From: Diadophis punctatus similis
Taxonomy: Eukaryota; Chordata; Lepidosauria; Squamata; Dipsadidae
Assembly (NCBI GenBank): GCA_023053685.1
Contig: JALIGW010000029.1
Location: 3,296,501-3,360,500 of the forward strand
Length of the DNA: 64,000 nucleotides
Direction of reading: 5' to 3'
Shown one piece after another: positions 1 through 13,000 of this stretch. Position 1 is the stretch's first letter. Every line of letters starts with the position of its first letter. The translations under genes were made by a program, and so were the position numbers. The notes beneath the pieces were generated by a model. That model did not search any database and was not told where the DNA came from. It was given only the letters and a program-made list of their open reading frames with translations.

Positions 1-648
1 GACTTGCTTGTGGATTCCCAAGGTACTAACAGCTTTGAGAACAGAATCATTAACTAAATAAGCACTTAGTCAGTGGCTTTTTTTATTGACAAGAAGAGCA
101 TATACTTAAGTCTGGAAAAACAGAGATTCTGTAAAACTAGCCCCTTTGGACGATAATATGCAGTTAGTTCTCCTCTTGAAGGATCAGCAGTTTGTGTGCA
201 CATCCTGATCAGGTAGCAGCAGGAGCCGTAAGCAATATTTACAAGCGCTGGCTTGTAATTATCATTTTGTAGCATTTTAATAACCATTTTAGTTTTAAAC
301 AAGGCATCAGTATGACTTGAAAAATCAACCAAGAGTCACAAAATGGCACGGCACAGCAATCACACCCAATTAAAAAGTAAAAGGACAACCCACCACCACC
401 ACCACCTTATAATGGTGACAGTGATGGTTACTTGTACTTGGATGTGGTAACAATTATCCATGCTCTAGATACCTCCAAGCTAGTTCTACTGTAAAATACA
501 AATGAAATGAAATGCAAATACTCAGTGCTGATGGGAGTCAGAAAACTTGAACACATACTGGTAAATGAGATTGTCTTAAGTTGATTTGGAGTAGTAAAAT
601 GTACTCAATTAATAATGTTAATGTTCTAGCTACCAGTCCATTGTCAAG

Positions 649-874
649 CCTAGACTTATATACCGCTTTACGGTGCTTTACAGCCCTAAGCGGTTTTACA
701 GAATCAGCATATTGCCCCCAACAATCTGGGTCCTCATTTTACCCACCTCAGAAGGATGGAAGGCTGAGTCAACCTCGAGCCTGGTGAGATTTGAACTGCC
801 AAATTGCAGTCAGCCGGCAGTCAGCAGAAGTATCCTGCAGTACTGCACTCTAACCACTGTGCCACCGTGGCTCA
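649..874 (-). repeat. tRNA-derived SINE (squamate TATTGC-tail family)
   Basis: In minus orientation it has a tRNA-like head with TGAGCCACGGTGGCACAGTG (A-box region) and TTCAAATCTCACC (B box). A conserved body follows (GGTAAAATGAGGACCCAGAT) and then GCGGTATATAAGTCTA. At least seven copies of this family occur in the window. Confidence 0.8.
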
Positions 875-1816
875 TACTTAGATTTTAATCCATTCGGTTA
901 TTTAAACCTACTAGAGAACTTGTTCTCAAATGCATATCCTTAAAATTGGATGTGTGTGTGTATGCATTCAATTTCTAGTGGTTCAAGTGCTAAATAATCT
1001 ACCAGTTACATGGGAAGGGGGATTTACTGCCATTTTCTAGATCTGCTACCCTTGCCTATCCACCATTCATTTTATATAACTTCTGAGAAGCTCCAACCAG
1101 AGATTCTCATAATGCAGGAAACTCTAGAAATTCTGTTCTGTACAAGGAAGCATGGGTTTAGTTCAAAGATTTGTGCTTTCAATATCAACCTCGAATCAGG
1201 AAATGGACTCCCCATGGCTCTCTTGCTTTAATTTGATGAGGAACAAATGTCGGCAGAGGATGCTTTTGCTAGTTTTTCTTCCGTAATTTATAAAAAAAGT
1301 AATACATGTGAAATATCCCAATAAATTAAAAAAAATGCTTCTCCTTTGAATGTTAAAAGGGCTTGGACTTTTTAAAGAGCAGCACTGTACAGATTAACCA
1401 TTTAGTATGGTAAATTTGAACTTGAAAAAAATGTTTACTTACAAAAGCTTAACATTTTAAAGCCTTTAGGTTTTTATCAATAACATGGCTATTTCAAAAA
1501 AAATATTGGATAGAAGTATAGATTTATTTAGCATGGTTAAGCATGTATAACCAATGAACCAGACTGGATTTCCATACAGCAAGATCAGATACTGGAAAAA
1601 TCCACCCTGGCTAAAAAGAGTACGATAAAAATAGAATCTTCAGCCTCTGAGCTTGAGAAATAAGTTAGGCCTATAATCTTCTAAAGCAGTAGTTCTCAAC
1701 CTTTCCTATCTTCCCATCATTCATTCTATCAAATAACTTGGGTCCCACTATAAATAAACAGGCATTTTCCCCAAGGATGGAGGGATGGACGAATGAATGA
1801 ATGAACCTCTCTCGAG

Positions 1817-1835
1817 ACACACACACACACACACA
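1817..1835. repeat. (AC)n microsatellite
   Basis: About nine uninterrupted AC units. Confidence 0.9.
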
Positions 1836-2639
1836 GGCATTCCATGTTACTATCATGAGGTGAAATGTAAAGTCGTTCAAATTTAAAGGGCTAATTCTTT
1901 ATCTATCCCATCTGATGTCTGCATACTGAGGAATCTTGTAAACTACAAATAGTGTGCTTTTAAAGTATTCTTTCTAGAGAGTAACTTTTTCACAGACACT
2001 GGTAATTTCCTAAAATTAGCACACTCTTTCCTTCTTAGAGCACACCAAAAAGCACATACAAGCATTAAAACCCCATTGTTAGTTTTCCAGGCTACTTGTT
2101 GGATGTCATAAACTGCAGTTTCTTGTGTTGTTCAGCAAAGTTCTTCTGACTTCCCATGCAACCTGGTGTGTATCCTTTTAGATGCAGTTCTCATTTAATT
2201 CAGTGGAGCTTACTTACAAGACATGTAGACATTAGATTTTACACTGAAGTACCTGTCCCCGGCCATTTTTAGTATTGCTGTCTTTATTGAAGTGAGACCC
2301 AAACGCCAAGAGAAGAATTGGTTATAAAATCTGATGAGATTTGCAGTATGCTAGTTTTGATGGCTGGAGTGGCTTGCAAATCATGTAACATGCATAGCTC
2401 AAACCAAACAAAGCATCATATGCCCTAGTACATTGTACAACCTAGGACAGTCATTCATGCTTGATATTGTAATATATAAAAATGGCACTGCCCTCAAGTA
2501 TCTCATCCCTGAATGAGAATTCTGGAGTGATATTTAAGGGATTGCCAGAGATAGGAAATAATTTGTAACTGTTGCTTAGAGAGGAAACTTAAGTTATGGT
2601 AGAATGGATACGTTTTTGAAGGGGAGAGAGGAAAGAATG

Positions 2640-2650
2640 GGGGGGGGGGG
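2640..2650. repeat. Poly-G run
   Basis: A homopolymer run of G followed by AGAGAG. Length is prone to assembly error. Confidence 0.8.
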
Positions 2651-3118
2651 AGAGAGCAATAGAAATATTCATTAGGGTAAAAAGATGGCAGTGGCTTAAT
2701 AGGAAGACACTCAAAGTGCTTTCATATACACAGAAAATACACCAACAGCTTTTTAAAGAACAGAAATGCAGAACTCTATTAGCCAACCACCTAGATTACA
2801 TACAGGAGAAAACGGCAGGAATTGAGATCGTGCTTTTAAAGCTGCAAAAGATGCTGAGTATGTACATATACATACTGCCTTTGATGGACTAAGGTTACCA
2901 GACCACATAGTCATAGTCCATAACTTATGATTTCCCAGCTGAAGAAAACTTCAGGTTTTGCATTTTATACCGAGGCCTCCTCTTATTTCAAAATAAGTTT
3001 ACATTATTTGTGGAAGGCATTTACTTTGTCCTTTATATTGATCTAAAAACTCATTGGTTCTGAAACTAAATAAAATGCTTTTCTGGATCTTAAGACCATA
3101 TCCTATTGTTCTTATTTT

Positions 3119-3348
3119 TATTTATTTGGTGTCTTTGAGTCATTGCTGACTCTAGGCGACTGCCTAACAAGTCTGTGCAGTTTTCTTGGCAAGGCGGTTC
3201 AAAAATGATTTTGCCATTGCCTTCTTGCTAGGGTTGAAAAGGACTGGCCCAAGGTCACCCAGCTGGCTTCATGTCTAACATTGGATTACAGCTCAAGTCT
3301 CCTAATTTCTAGCCTGATCCCTTAACCACTGCACCAAACTGGTTCCCC
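3119..3348 (-). repeat. tRNA-derived SINE (CCAGTTTGGTGCAGTGG-head family)
   Basis: In minus orientation it starts GAACCAGTTTGGTGCAGTGG and contains the body motif AGCTGGGTGACCTTGGGCCA, ending near a TTTATTTATT tail. Related copies lie at 7565-7798, 31279-31403 and 60474-60665. Confidence 0.75.
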
Positions 3349-5099
3349 TTGCTCTTGGCTTATTTATATGGCATTTCCTGAAACTATTCCCAAGTTTTGT
3401 GCCTAATCAGAGCCATCTACAAACATTCCAAGAGTTTTCTGTGCGACTCTTTTCTGTCATTTTAATGCCACAGAGATCAGTTTATATTTAATGATCAATG
3501 AGAGCCCTGTCAGAGGTATTTTCAACCATCAGGTTTCATTCCCTTAATCTGTTGAGGTTTGTACTTGCTGGCAGCAACATTCACCAACATTCTTCCCCAG
3601 ATTTTATTGACAGATTTGTTTTATTCCTCTTTATTTTCGCTTACTGCGCTGATTGTATTCCCAGGATAGCTTTAAAGTAAATTTAAATACCAAATCATAG
3701 CTGTTTGCTTAATCCTGGTTTTGTAGTAGGTTTTGAAGAGAATATGCTATTTTTGTACTAGCAGGTTGTAGCTTTTGATGCACAAAAGATCAGGTAGATA
3801 TAGGTTGATAGGAATAAACACCGTGAATTAAAACAAATAAGCATGAATAATCTATGTGTTGACTACATGCAGGTGTTACATCCCACCAGAATACATGTTA
3901 AATATTTATAAATTCAATTCCTATTAATTAGCACCTTGTATCCAGAAGACATCAAGATCCCAGTATTACTTGTACAATATATTACGTTTACTCTTCTGTA
4001 TAAAATAAACAGATTGTAGTTCATATAGAATCTCAAGAATTCAGAGATTAAATAGCAAGAAGGAAATAAAGGCTCTAAACATTGGTATTTATAATCTTAA
4101 CTGTCATAAGGTACGAAATACGGATAGAAATTTTTAGAATATGACCATATTCCACTGCTTTTATAATATTTTAGAATAAACTCCTCTAGCTCATGCAGCA
4201 TATTTATTCCAAGAAGTGTGCTCCAAATATGTTCAACTGCCATCAATGGATAAACAAAATCACAGGTATTGGCCTAGAATATTGAGCCTAGAGTTCTTCA
4301 TTTTGATAACCTCAAATGTAGTTTACAAAATAGCATTTGCTTCAATTTTTGAAGCTGGAATTGGCCAGACAAAATAAATGATTGAAAAGATGGTTTCAGT
4401 GATTTGTGTTATGTAGCTTACTGCCCTTTAATAGAACTGCTAATTTTGAACGCACTATAAGATTACTAAGATTTGCAAAGTTATGCAGATAGAGCAAATG
4501 TCTACGACTGATATATATTAAAATTATTCTGGCTAAAGTATTGCTAGCATATATTATTTTAATAGTGCAGAATTCATAAGATAGTAAATGTGGGAAGAAA
4601 AAATGCATAGTGGATTAGATAACTGAGTTTTCTCATTCATGCTGTTACAATGCTGCTCAAATCAAGGGTAATCAATATGCAGACCCCACATATTTTTTTT
4701 CTTGAAATGTTTATTCCAAAATCCACCCCGTTGAAACAAAGTCTCCCTTCAGAGGCTGGTATCTTTTCTTCCCCCTTTCACTTGTGCCTCAGATCTGTGG
4801 TAATATGTTTGAGGAAAGATTCTCTAAAACCGTTATTGGCAAATGATTAGAAAATGAAAAATCCCAACTAGCTTCCCTCCCCTTTAACCCCAAATATTCC
4901 CCAACCCTAAACATGTCAACCGCGAGAGCGCAAGACTTGGTTTCTTTTATCCTTAATGCTTACATTTAATTTTGAAGCACAACATTGGAGATTGACTCTA
5001 AGTTAGCAACAAAAAATATATATTTACAATTTCTTCAAACAAACAAACAAACCAAAGAAAAGAAAAACACAAAATAACAACCAAACCCTTTTAGACAAT

Positions 5100-7341
5100 A
5101 GTGACTTTTCTTAGGGAGTTTTATTTAGGGAGCATGTTTTGTCTTCTTTTGTTTGTTTTTTTAAATCACCAAGTGATTTTATATATAATTTTTCTTTCCT
5201 TTGTGTCACCACTTGCCCTCTGAAGTGATGATCAGTTTAGGCAATGAAGTTTCGCAATTACTTTAAGTCTCTTAAGCCACAGTCATTTGAGGGCCATTTC
5301 TGAGAAGGCTGTAGGATAATAAAGCCTAAACTCACAATACCCTCCCCGATCAGTCTGCTGATGCTTTTTCATCCCTCTTGCCGCAGGACGAGATTCCTCC
5401 CAGACTAATGCTCCTGTCATGCCAACTTGCTGCAGTTCAGCACTTCTCAGGCTGATCAATGCACATGGAGAGTTATGAAGGTGCTCCCACTTTTGAGAAA
5501 ACAAAAACACAAAAATACCCAGAGTGTAGAAAACTCAATGTGGGAGTTATCTGGGCAGATGCACTTGAATCTCCTATTTATGGCTATTCTCACCTTCCTC
5601 TTGGAAACAAACGAACAAAAAAAAAGCACAAAAAGATTGGTTCTACAATTTTTTTTCCACAGGAGCCAATACAACAAGGCAGAAAGTTTCCACTTCCAGG
5701 AGATCAGTGGGCATTTTTGCAGAAAAATTCAATTTGCAGCAAAGCTCCTGTATATTGAGGCACTCTGGAACTCATCACACTAGCATTGTCCTCTTGGCAA
5801 AGAAGCCTGCTCCTCATATGGAAGTGAGGGGGGAACCATTGGATTTCAGTAGATCTAAATGTATCTCCCTCACCCCATCCCCAATAGTGCAGGGGAAGTC
5901 AGTCTTCCCCGAGACTCAGTTGCCACAGCATTCAATGCAATTAGGCTGGGCGATTTGGAGAGTTATGGGTGGATTCCTCCCCCTCCCTTATTGCTTCAGA
6001 AGCAGCAGCAAGGGTGCATTGGGTCTTCCTCCAATTCTGCAACCACTCTCCTCCTTTCCCTTGCTGCACAGACACTGGAGAGCTGCTTTTTTTTTTGCCA
6101 TTTGAAGATCAGAGGGGGAGGAGGCAAGGGGGAAGGGCAGTCCAATTTGTGCTATCACTATGGGGAAGAGAGCAGAGTGCAAAGTGTGCATTCAAACCCT
6201 GACAAACTCAGACAGCTGGAAGGAGTGTCCAGTCACTCAAGCAGGGGAAAATAAAATAGGGATCCAAAATATTACCTTTCTTTCTAAAGTGCAAAAAGCT
6301 CTCTGCTGCCCAAGAGAGAAGTTCTTTGGACCGGCCATTCATTGCAAAGGAAGAGAGGCAGCTAATGGAGCATTAACCCGTCTCCCAGCTCAAGAGCCAA
6401 CAGCTATGCGACCCCCAGGATGTAGGCATTTGTTCTAGCCAGCATCTCTAAGGATGCTAATTTCAGCAGACGTACGGAACAATAGAGACCATTTCTGCTG
6501 GTGTAAGAAATCCCGAAAGATGCCCCTGAAGCCTTCAAGTGATACTGCAGCTTTTTCTCTACACAAACGCTGCCATCTTTTCATAGCAGGAAAGGTAGAA
6601 CATGCTTGTCTGACACCCTCTCCCTTTTCTGGGATAATCTAGGATAAGAACATGGCTCCCTTATTCTGAAAGCTCCGCCATCCCCCTCACTAGCCTTGCG
6701 TTGGGAGATGCCTGCAAGCTGAACAGAGGGCACATGGAGAGACCCTCACCACAAAACAGGCACCGCTACTGTGGACACTGCCGCTCTGAGTAATCGGCAC
6801 AAAGCAGTGGCTGCCCATTCAGCTGCTGGTGAGTGAAAAAAGAAAGCTTAGCAGAATGTGGTGGGCAAGAGCAGTTACTCTCAAGTCTAAACAAATCTGA
6901 AGACTTAGTAACAAATTGCATACCAAGACAGTAAAGAAACAGGGAGCAGAAATGCACCTGTTTTATACTATCCAGGTCCCGTTTCCCATAATCTGATGAG
7001 GAAGTATAATCTGTTTTCACAGGATTTATGAGAAGGGAAAAAGGTGGAGAGAAAAGGTCATGTTCCCCCTGAAAAAGCGACTACAAAAAGTTAAGAGCAT
7101 GTAGCTGATGAGCAAGTACCCCAACAAGAGCAATTGTCCATCTCTTCTTGCTGCCACTTACTCAACTGCCTGGTGGGATTTTCTGGTTTACAGAAGTCCC
7201 AAGTAGAGGAAGGTCATTACAATCACAATCAGGCTGGCATCTCTCCTGACTGCAGAGATGGGGTAAACTGAGGGAGGATCTGCTCTCCAAGAGGGGTTGT
7301 CTGGGATCTTTCCTTCTCTTCAGTCTTTCTGTGGCGAATTT
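5100..7341 (-). other. KDM2A: Probable KDM2A 3' untranslated region
   Basis: Unique-looking sequence directly after the stop codon, with no recognised SINE or LINE insertion. The lower end is inferred from an AATAAA hexamer on the minus strand (5125-5120) followed by a T/GT-rich stretch at about 5092-5056. Other hexamers lie at about 4715-4710 and 77-72, so a longer 3'UTR is possible. The short overlapping frames here (5283-6642) show no family signature. Confidence 0.5.
5120..5125 (-). terminator. Candidate poly(A) signal AATAAA
   Basis: TTTATT on the plus strand is AATAAA in the KDM2A sense, about 2.2 kb after the stop. A GT/T-rich downstream region is visible in the sense strand. This is an inference; transcript 3' ends would decide it. 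Confidence 0.4.
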
Positions 7342-7523
7342 CTAGCTGATTTTTTGGATCAGCTTTTCATCTGACAGGCAATAGAGGCTGTTGATTGACA
7401 GGTCTGAAATGAAGTGCTCGCAGGCTTTGCGGGTGATCTGTTTGCAGCCACGCAGATCTATCAGAGTGACATTAGAGATGCGTCGCAGGTACAGCAGGGA
7501 CTGGTCTGTGAGCTTATTGCAAC
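7342..7523 (-). CDS. KDM2A: KDM2A last coding exon, residues 1102-1161 and stop
   Basis: 182 coding nt after CCATAG. It reads [20 protein letters not shown] and onward to [11 protein letters not shown], then TAG at 7344-7342. It encodes the final leucine-rich repeats and the conserved KDM2A C-terminus. Confidence 0.97.
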
Positions 7524-10047
7524 CTATGGAAAGTAAGGCAGTATGATACACATCATAGTCATTTCTTTATTAGTTTTTATCCTGCCTTTATTACTTTATA
7601 AGTAACTTAAGGTACAAACACACATAATACTCCTTTTACACCATCTATTTTCCCCAGAACAACCCTGTGAGGTGAGGAGTGTTCACAGACTGACTGGCCC
7701 AAAGTCACCCAGCTGGCTTTCATGCCTATTTTGGGACTAGAACTCACAGTCTCCCAGTTTCTAGGTCAGCACCCTCACCACTACACCAAACTGGCTCTCA
7801 CACTCACTTCTTCAATGTGTAAAACTATTACAGAGAAGAGATATAAATGCACAAGAATACTGAAGCACACATTTAAAGGATAATTCTCCATTAGCGGTTC
7901 TTAATCGTCTATACAGTCTGATCTCCTGATCAGTTAAGCATGTAACAGAACAGTTCTTCAAGCTGACACAATTAGCAATTAGACAAGCTGTTATGGAATA
8001 AGACAAGTACTATTGAACTCTGACCATTTGGGGAAGGATTATTTTCCTTCTGGGGTTTATGTCAATTTTTATTGAATGTGGATGTGCAACAATCAATAAA
8101 ATGCTTGTACTATATATAGGATTTAATTTTAACATGCTACTTCAAATGCATTTCTTAAAAAATATTTATAATGGAATACTATCCAAGTTCAAATACATGC
8201 AGGGTAATTTTTACCTCTGGTGACTGTTTTGCTCTATCCACATTTAATAAAGACTGGAGGAAAAGCCTATGAAATATGGAAGATAAGCATCTCAAACTTT
8301 CATGGGACTTTGGGTTCAGAAAGATATCATGTTTGTGACTTGGGAGTAAAAGAGGTCACTAATCTGCTTAAAACTGCCCTCTTCTGCAACCACAGAGCAA
8401 CAAACCAGAGGTCATGCAGGTCAGTGGTTCTTGCCAGGGTAGAATGCAGAGATGTATTTTTTTAAAAAAATGCAAGTGCACATACCTGCCATATTAATTT
8501 CAGTGAGTGAGTTTCGTGTGGAAGATCCCACAGCTGTTAACAGGTTGGCTGACTGGTCTGTAAGGTGATTGCAGTGACTAAGATCAAGTCGGGAGAGCGC
8601 AGGCATGTGGCGAATGATGAGCCGGAGTGTGGCATCAGTAATATCCAGCCCGGCCAATCGGAAGTCTATCATGTTACGGAGTTTGCTGCGATTGTCTTGA
8701 CCTATTGTATAATACACAATAACATTGAAAGGGCACAAAAAACAACTATTGTATATTTCAGCCCCAAACTTCCCCTTTTAATTCTCTTACTCATTATCAA
8801 TCTGTCTGCCACCCACAAGCTCTCCATTTACTTTATGCAAATGGAAAAACAAACATACTGGGTTTATCTGATGGAGGTGTCAGCAAGTCCCGAATCTGAG
8901 GATCCTTGATTCCTACTGCCCACCGAAGATCGAGGGTCCTGAGAAGGGGGCAGGTAGAGGTACTGAGAGCAGATACTGCTGACCAGGAGCAGCCTGCCAA
9001 GATGAGGTCTTTGAGGCCTGTTGAACGATAGATAGATGTGAAAATCTTTTAAACAATTTTCTGTATATATTTCCAGGACCCTGGCTACTGGACTTCTACT
9101 TTGAACCTTCATTCCAGATTATAAGTGTGAGGCAATAGTTGACCATCGCTGAGGTCCACAATATAAGAACAATATCCATATTATAAGAACAATGCTTCTT
9201 TGATAACCCATTAACATTTGCCTCATAGCTTATTAAGAGTTAGGCCAAGTAACAAATCTAATCTATGGTTATCTTTGGGAAAGCAAAGGAATGCCATATT
9301 ATGATATTCAGAATCCTAAACTGTATTCACAAACAACCTTAGTGATCAACTATCACAGGAGATTAATCTGTTCAATGGGAAACCTTTAATGTGAGGCTAT
9401 GACAGAAAGATGCAGCCAACCCGATAAAGGTACATACCTGGTAATCTGTTGATGAGCCAGGTAAGCTGTTTTCTAGAAATATTGGTCCAGCTGAGGTCAA
9501 GGCTGACTGGTTGCCTCCTGATTATACCACCAAGAGCCATGGGTGTGATGGACTTATACCTGCTTAAGTCAATCTTCGTCCACAATCTCCTATCACCGCA
9601 CCTATCAAATATATTGATTTAGATAGAGAACATACTTTCCTACATCACTTATATATAAACAGTTCCTGACAAGTGTCTCACAGCTATCTTTTGGGGCAAG
9701 ACTAAGGTTATTATAGTGTAGTGGATCAGTATATACTCTGAAACAAAGTCAAATAGGAAAGATATAGCTTGAGATATTATCATATGGATATAAGTAGCTT
9801 ATTTTTTCTGTCTTGGCCATAGTTACCTTCCAATTCTTCACCACATATATATCTTTATGCTTTTATTTTTTTATATGAAAGTTAACTTTTTCTATTTACA
9901 AAGATAAGTTTGGACATGGCTTTTTACAGTAGTTAGATCACTGCTGTACAATAATCTTTCAAACAGTGCATTTGGATCTATGAAGCTTTGCAGTGATTAG
10001 AACTATTTTTCTGGATAATCATTGACACATTTACTCCCTCCCAATTC

Positions 10048-10080
<33 letters not shown>

Positions 10081-13000
10081 TGGATGGATGGATGTTCACT
10101 ACATATGAAAATATCTCATTCAAAGCACGCAGACAGAGAACTAGAAAAAATCCAAATGATGGTTCATGCTTGCCATTTAACTTCAACCTAAATATATAAA
10201 CCAGTTCCTATAGCAGGCCGCGGTAGGATTTTTTTCCACAACGAAGAGACTGAAGAGGCAGGTCTGAAATTTATGCAGAGACCAAAGAATTGCGTAGCAA
10301 TACACACAGATTGAATATTTCAGTTGCAGAGATTTGTAATGTGAACTCATACATATTCTCAATGTATACTACATATTCCAATATTAAGTGCTGTACACTT
10401 AAAAGCTTAGTTAGCCTTTTGCACTGAAAGAAGATATGAACAAAGAATCAAAGCAAAGTGCTTTAAATATAATTTACTAATAGAACAGATCTTTACTTTG
10501 ATATATAAATGTTTGAACATAAAACTCAGAATGCAGGGAGTTTAAAATGCACCAGATGGCAGTTCTCTTTAGAATATTGTAACATACTTAAGTCATGCCC
10601 AGATTATGGAGTGTAAAATATTACACCAGATCAATCCAGAATATATGCTTCAAATGAACATGATTCCATTTTTAGCCATTAGTAGCAAAACACTTGCTTA
10701 TGATCTGTATATTTATTCTTTTTCCCAAATTGTCGCTTGAGCATGGAGCCAATATCTACATGCTAGACATTGTGTATAGACAAATATTGTTGCATAAATA
10801 TATTTATTCCTTTTTTGTATCCCCATTTCTGCTTATTCATAAATCTGTCAGTTGAGGCCCAGCAAATACAACCTGATCTAAGTTTTTGGGATGGTATGTA
10901 AGGATTGTGTAAGACACTGTGAAAAATAAAGGCATTACAGAAATAAGCTGTAAAAACTGCTCTGGCAGTAATTTCTGTACACTTACCATTTGTACCAGGT
11001 TTTGCATACACGCATACATTCACAAAGCTCCTTGCGAGTAAGGTATCGGAAGACAGACATCCATACTTCCTTTTGCATCCAGATTTCCTCACCATCTGAT
11101 GCCCTGCCCCCCTGTCCATTTAGCCTGGCTGCCCCATTTTCCTCAGCACTCTCTTCTTCTTCATCTGCACTTTCATCTTCCTCTTCCTCCTCTGCTACGT
11201 CTTCATCTCCACCCCGCTGGGGTGTCCTGGCTGAACTTTGGCGCATGACCACACGGGGGGAGTGTCTCAGATTAGTGGAGGCAGTGATTGCCTGCAACTT
11301 GGGTACAATTGAAGTGCCATGCACGTCTTTGGTAGGTCTTTGTAATGTGACTGTGAGATATGAACCATGCAGCTTGGCTTTTTCTACCTCCGAAAGCTCT
11401 TTCTTGCCACTAGGGTTGTTTTCCTTTTCCCGCACAACTGTACGTTCTGTGCCCTGTAGTCGAAGCAGCTGTCGTCTCTTAAAGCGTTCATCCCGACTGG
11501 CACCATGATGGTCACTAGGACCTGCCCCTGGAGATGACCGCGTCACTATGCTTCGAGGTGACACGGGATCATGGATAAGCTGCAGCATTGGGGTAGGGGA
11601 GTGGGGTGGTGTAGTCAGAGGTTCCTCACAGCTACGCAAGGGACGCAGGACTTTGGCTTGAATTGTGTCATCGTCACCATCATCCATTTTCCGTTTCTAA
11701 AAAGTGAACGATATTAAGTTACCATTTAAATATCAAATAGCAGGAGTTTGGGCCTTGGAATGAATACCATAGATCAGGGATAAATATGATACTCGAAATC
11801 CCTCTCTTTTTCTTTCTATGGATGCCAAGCAGAAGCCTACATTTTTTCAACTAGAAAAATAAATGAGAATGGGAAATATACACCGATTTACTACAATAAA
11901 AGGCTGATGGTTGGAGGTCCCAGTGCGACACTTGGTGTACTAACGTCTCAGCAGAGATGGAGAACTCCTCTTTGCACTTTGATACTTTTAAAAATTAAAA
12001 AAAAATGTGTCTTTTCCCTTAGGGAAAGTGCAAGGATAGCAGCATCATGTGAGATATCGAGAGCAAAAGGAGAAAAGACAGGCTGTGTCATCAGTCTTCA
12101 CTTCCTGTGTGTGGCACAGAAAGGAAGCAGAGATAAAAGTTATGTGGATGGAACACAAAGAAAAGGAATCACAAAGAGGGCACACTACAGCACTTAAAGA
12201 GGCCTGTACTGCCTCAGTGGAAAGAGTGGCTAGTTTCTTAGCAGGAACAACCTTATCTTCCCACAGATAACTTGGCTTCATGCCATATGGGTCTTTAAAG
12301 ATGATGACCAATACCTTTATTTCCACCTGCAAATGAACTGGTGCAGCTTGCACAATAGAAGTATTATGTTGGCAAACCTATGAACCCCCAATACTATCCG
12401 CACTGCCGCAGTTGAAGCATTGAGGTAATCTAGATGGGTAGTGGCCAAGGCATGAGTGAGTGTGAGCAAAGCCTCTGGGACTAGGAAAGGGTGCAATTGG
12501 TTTGATCATGATAAATTCTTCAGGTTTTTAAGGGAAGCATATTCCAGTATCTGTTCTACAGGGAATTCTAGCCTCCCCATTACTAATTTTTGAAGGATTT
12601 ACTTGAGAGACTGTCTTCCATCTGTCTGTCTGGTTCAATCTGGCAGGACTGGTAGATCCCAGAATTGTACCTTTTCTGTAGCAGTAGCAATAGCACTTAG
12701 ACTTATATACCGCTTCATAGTGCTTTTACAGCCCTCTCTAAGAGTTCAGCATATTGCCCCCAACAATCTGGGTCCTCATTTTACCCACCTCGGAAGGATG
12801 GAAGGCTGAGTCAACCTTGAGCCTGGTGAGATTTGAACTGCCAAATTGCAGCTAGCAGTCAGCTGAAGTAGCCTGAAGTATTTATTTATTTATTTATTTG
12901 TGAGATTTATATACCGCCTCACAGTGCAAGCACTCTCTAAGCGGTTTACACCATTAAGCAATGTATATTTATATTGCCCCCAACAATCTGGGTCCTCATT

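Larger units (their letters stand above)
1..5099. other. Sequence 3' of KDM2A, no gene seen
   Basis: AT-rich sequence with two tRNA-derived SINEs, an AC microsatellite and a G run. No exon-like conserved reading frame was recognised. Part of it may be distal 3'UTR if a downstream poly(A) signal (77-72) is used. The neighbouring gene, expected to be GRK2 from human synteny, is not visible. Confidence 0.5.

Noticed and set aside
1684..1760. Phrase AGTTCTCAACCTTTCC resembling a SPIN-type hAT end
   Set aside because: No matching second end or 8-bp duplication could be found; too short to call.
5283..6642. Overlapping frames of 60-132 residues on both strands
   Set aside because: They lie in the probable KDM2A 3'UTR and show no conserved domain; short frames in several phases suggest chance.
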